A stretch of 5,756 nucleotides of DNA from Desulfobacteraceae bacterium. Lineage in GTDB: Bacteria; Desulfobacterota; Desulfobacteria; Desulfobacterales; Desulfobacteraceae. The translations under genes were made by a program, and so were the position numbers. Shown here piece after piece: positions 5,125 through 5,756 of the stretch. The stretch spans positions 1-5,756 of the forward strand of contig JAFLJU010000169.1 of the NCBI GenBank assembly GCA_022712835.1. The letters run 5' to 3'. Numbering within the stretch: position 1 is the first letter of the stretch; the number at the start of each line of letters is the position of its first letter. The notes beneath the pieces were generated by a model. It was not told the origin of the DNA, searched no databases, and saw only the letters and a list, made by a program, of their open reading frames with translations.

Positions 5125-5756
5125 ATGATTATTATTTGTAACAAGTGTTCTATACACTTTAATCTTGATGCATCCCTTTTAAAAGCAGGAGGCTCCAAAG
5201 TACGTTGTGGTTCGTGCAATCATGTTTTTATAGCCTTTCCCCAGGTGCCGGAGAGCCATCTTGACTCTGAAGAAGAACTCCTGTTTGATTTTTCCGGACT
5301 TGAGTTTGAAATAGACGATACGGAGATGGAAGCGCCTGGAGAAGAGGCCTTTGAAATTGAAATCAGCTTTGACTCAGAAGGTGAAATTGAAGATGATAAT
5401 CTGACATCTGATGATTTTGACTTTGATATTGATGAGTTTGATATTGACGACTTTGATATTGACGAATCTGATCTGACCCATGAAACCCCGGCAAATCAAA
5501 CAGACTTTGACAACATCAAATTAGATTTCCATGACCCGGAAACCCTTATCTTTGAAACTACCATACCGGTAGCCGGTAACACGCCGGTAGCAGATGATAC
5601 GCCGGTAGCAGATGATACGCCGGTAGCAGATGATACGCCGGTAGCAGATGACACGCCGGTAGCAGGTGACACACGGGTAGCCGATTTATCCATATCATAT
5701 GATGCGCCTAAGGTTGACCTGATGTTTGATGAACCAGGGCTTGAGCAGGAGCCCAC
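5125..5756 (+). CDS. MJ0042-type zinc-ribbon protein with acidic, repeat-rich tail (3' end beyond window)
   Basis: The frame is open from ATG 5125 to the window end, giving 210 residues plus a partial codon. Residues 1-40 form a compact zinc ribbon: C5-x2-C8, then LLKAGGSKVRC leading to C28-x2-C31 and HVF, the pattern of the MJ0042 family common at the N-termini of deltaproteobacterial and other proteobacterial proteins. Residues about 43-145 are strongly acidic, with F/I-D/E alternation. A five-residue repeat (FDIDE-like, three copies, residues 100-114) is followed by a six-residue repeat (TPVADD-like, seven copies, residues 147-188). No membrane segment is seen in the visible part; many relatives carry a C-terminal transmembrane segment and DUF3426 domain, which could lie beyond the edge. 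The function is unknown; metal binding by the ribbon is expected, and the tail is probably disordered. It may share a transcript with the isomerase gene, 86 bp upstream. Confidence 0.88.
   Translation, partial: MIIICNKCSIHFNLDASLLKAGGSKVRCGSCNHVFIAFPQVPESHLDSEEELLFDFSGLEFEIDDTEMEAPGEEAFEIEISFDSEGEIEDDNLTSDDFDFDIDEFDIDDFDIDESDLTHETPANQTDFDNIKLDFHDPETLIFETTIPVAGNTPVADDTPVADDTPVADDTPVADDTPVAGDTRVADLSISYDAPKVDLMFDEPGLEQEP
5422..5466 (+). repeat. Three tandem 15-bp units encoding FDID(E/D)
   Basis: The units TTTGATATTGATGAG, TTTGATATTGACGAC and TTTGATATTGACGAA follow each other in frame and differ only at third-codon-position bases and the last codon. They encode an alternating hydrophobic/acidic peptide in the zinc-ribbon protein. 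Synonymous changes show that the units have begun to diverge. Confidence 0.85.
5563..5688 (+). repeat. Seven tandem 18-bp units encoding (T)PVA(D/G)D
   Basis: The core unit ACGCCGGTAGCAGATGAT is present three times exactly (5581-5634). The next unit (5635-5652) differs by one base and the one after (5653-5670) by two. Degenerate units flank the array (5563-5580 and 5671-5688). Near-identity at the DNA level, including silent positions, points to recent expansion by slippage or unequal recombination. Because the unit is a multiple of three, copy-number change alters tail length without breaking the frame. Confidence 0.93.

Noticed and set aside
5563..5688. CRISPR-like array
   Set aside because: The 18-bp units are directly adjacent with no spacers and encode an in-frame peptide repeat, so this is a coding minisatellite.
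5496..5756. Leftward frame with a repeated SSATGV peptide
   Set aside because: The repeat peptide is just the opposite-strand reading of the 18-bp array. The rightward frame has a ribosome-binding site, a zinc ribbon and continuous coding character.

Overview
The window (5756 bp, moderate GC) looks like a chromosomal segment from an anaerobic Desulfobacterota-type bacterium, perhaps Desulfobacteraceae. This is inferred from gene content: an EpmA-like enzyme, a histone-deacetylase-fold protein with an extra cysteine cluster, a short HyuA-like ATPase, and an MJ0042-type zinc-ribbon protein with a long acidic tail. No marker gene fixes the taxon. I see no rRNA, tRNA, CRISPR array, insertion sequence or phage gene.

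Layout: (1) Positions 1-142 may hold the C-terminal end of an unidentified rightward gene, convergent with the next gene. (2) Positions 157-4098 are three tightly spaced leftward genes, read from right to left: a stand-alone hydantoinase/oxoprolinase-family ASKHA ATPase (4098-2425), a zinc-dependent deacetylase-family hydrolase with a C-terminal four-cysteine cluster (2409-1099), and an EpmA-type lysyltransferase (1077-157). Gaps of 15 and about 21 bp suggest one operon. (3) Positions 4099-4315 are a divergent intergenic region with several short direct and inverted repeats, probably carrying promoters for both directions. (4) Rightward genes follow: a crotonase-fold protein at 4316-5038 that reads as a delta3-delta2-enoyl-CoA isomerase rather than a hydratase, then a zinc-ribbon protein from 5125 that runs off the right edge and contains two in-frame tandem repeats.

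How the genes might work together: the first two leftward genes pair an ATP-dependent HyuA-like protein, of a family that acts on cyclic amides or ketones, with an amide-bond hydrolase of the deacetylase fold. Joint action on an amide or acylated metabolite is possible but is inference only. EpmA modifies elongation factor P and may simply be a passenger at the operon end. The isomerase fits beta-oxidation of unsaturated fatty acids. The most interesting points are the HyuA-like/deacetylase pair, the cysteine cluster on the deacetylase, the loss of one crotonase catalytic glutamate, and the repeat-rich acidic tail of the zinc-ribbon protein. Nothing here proves a new system.
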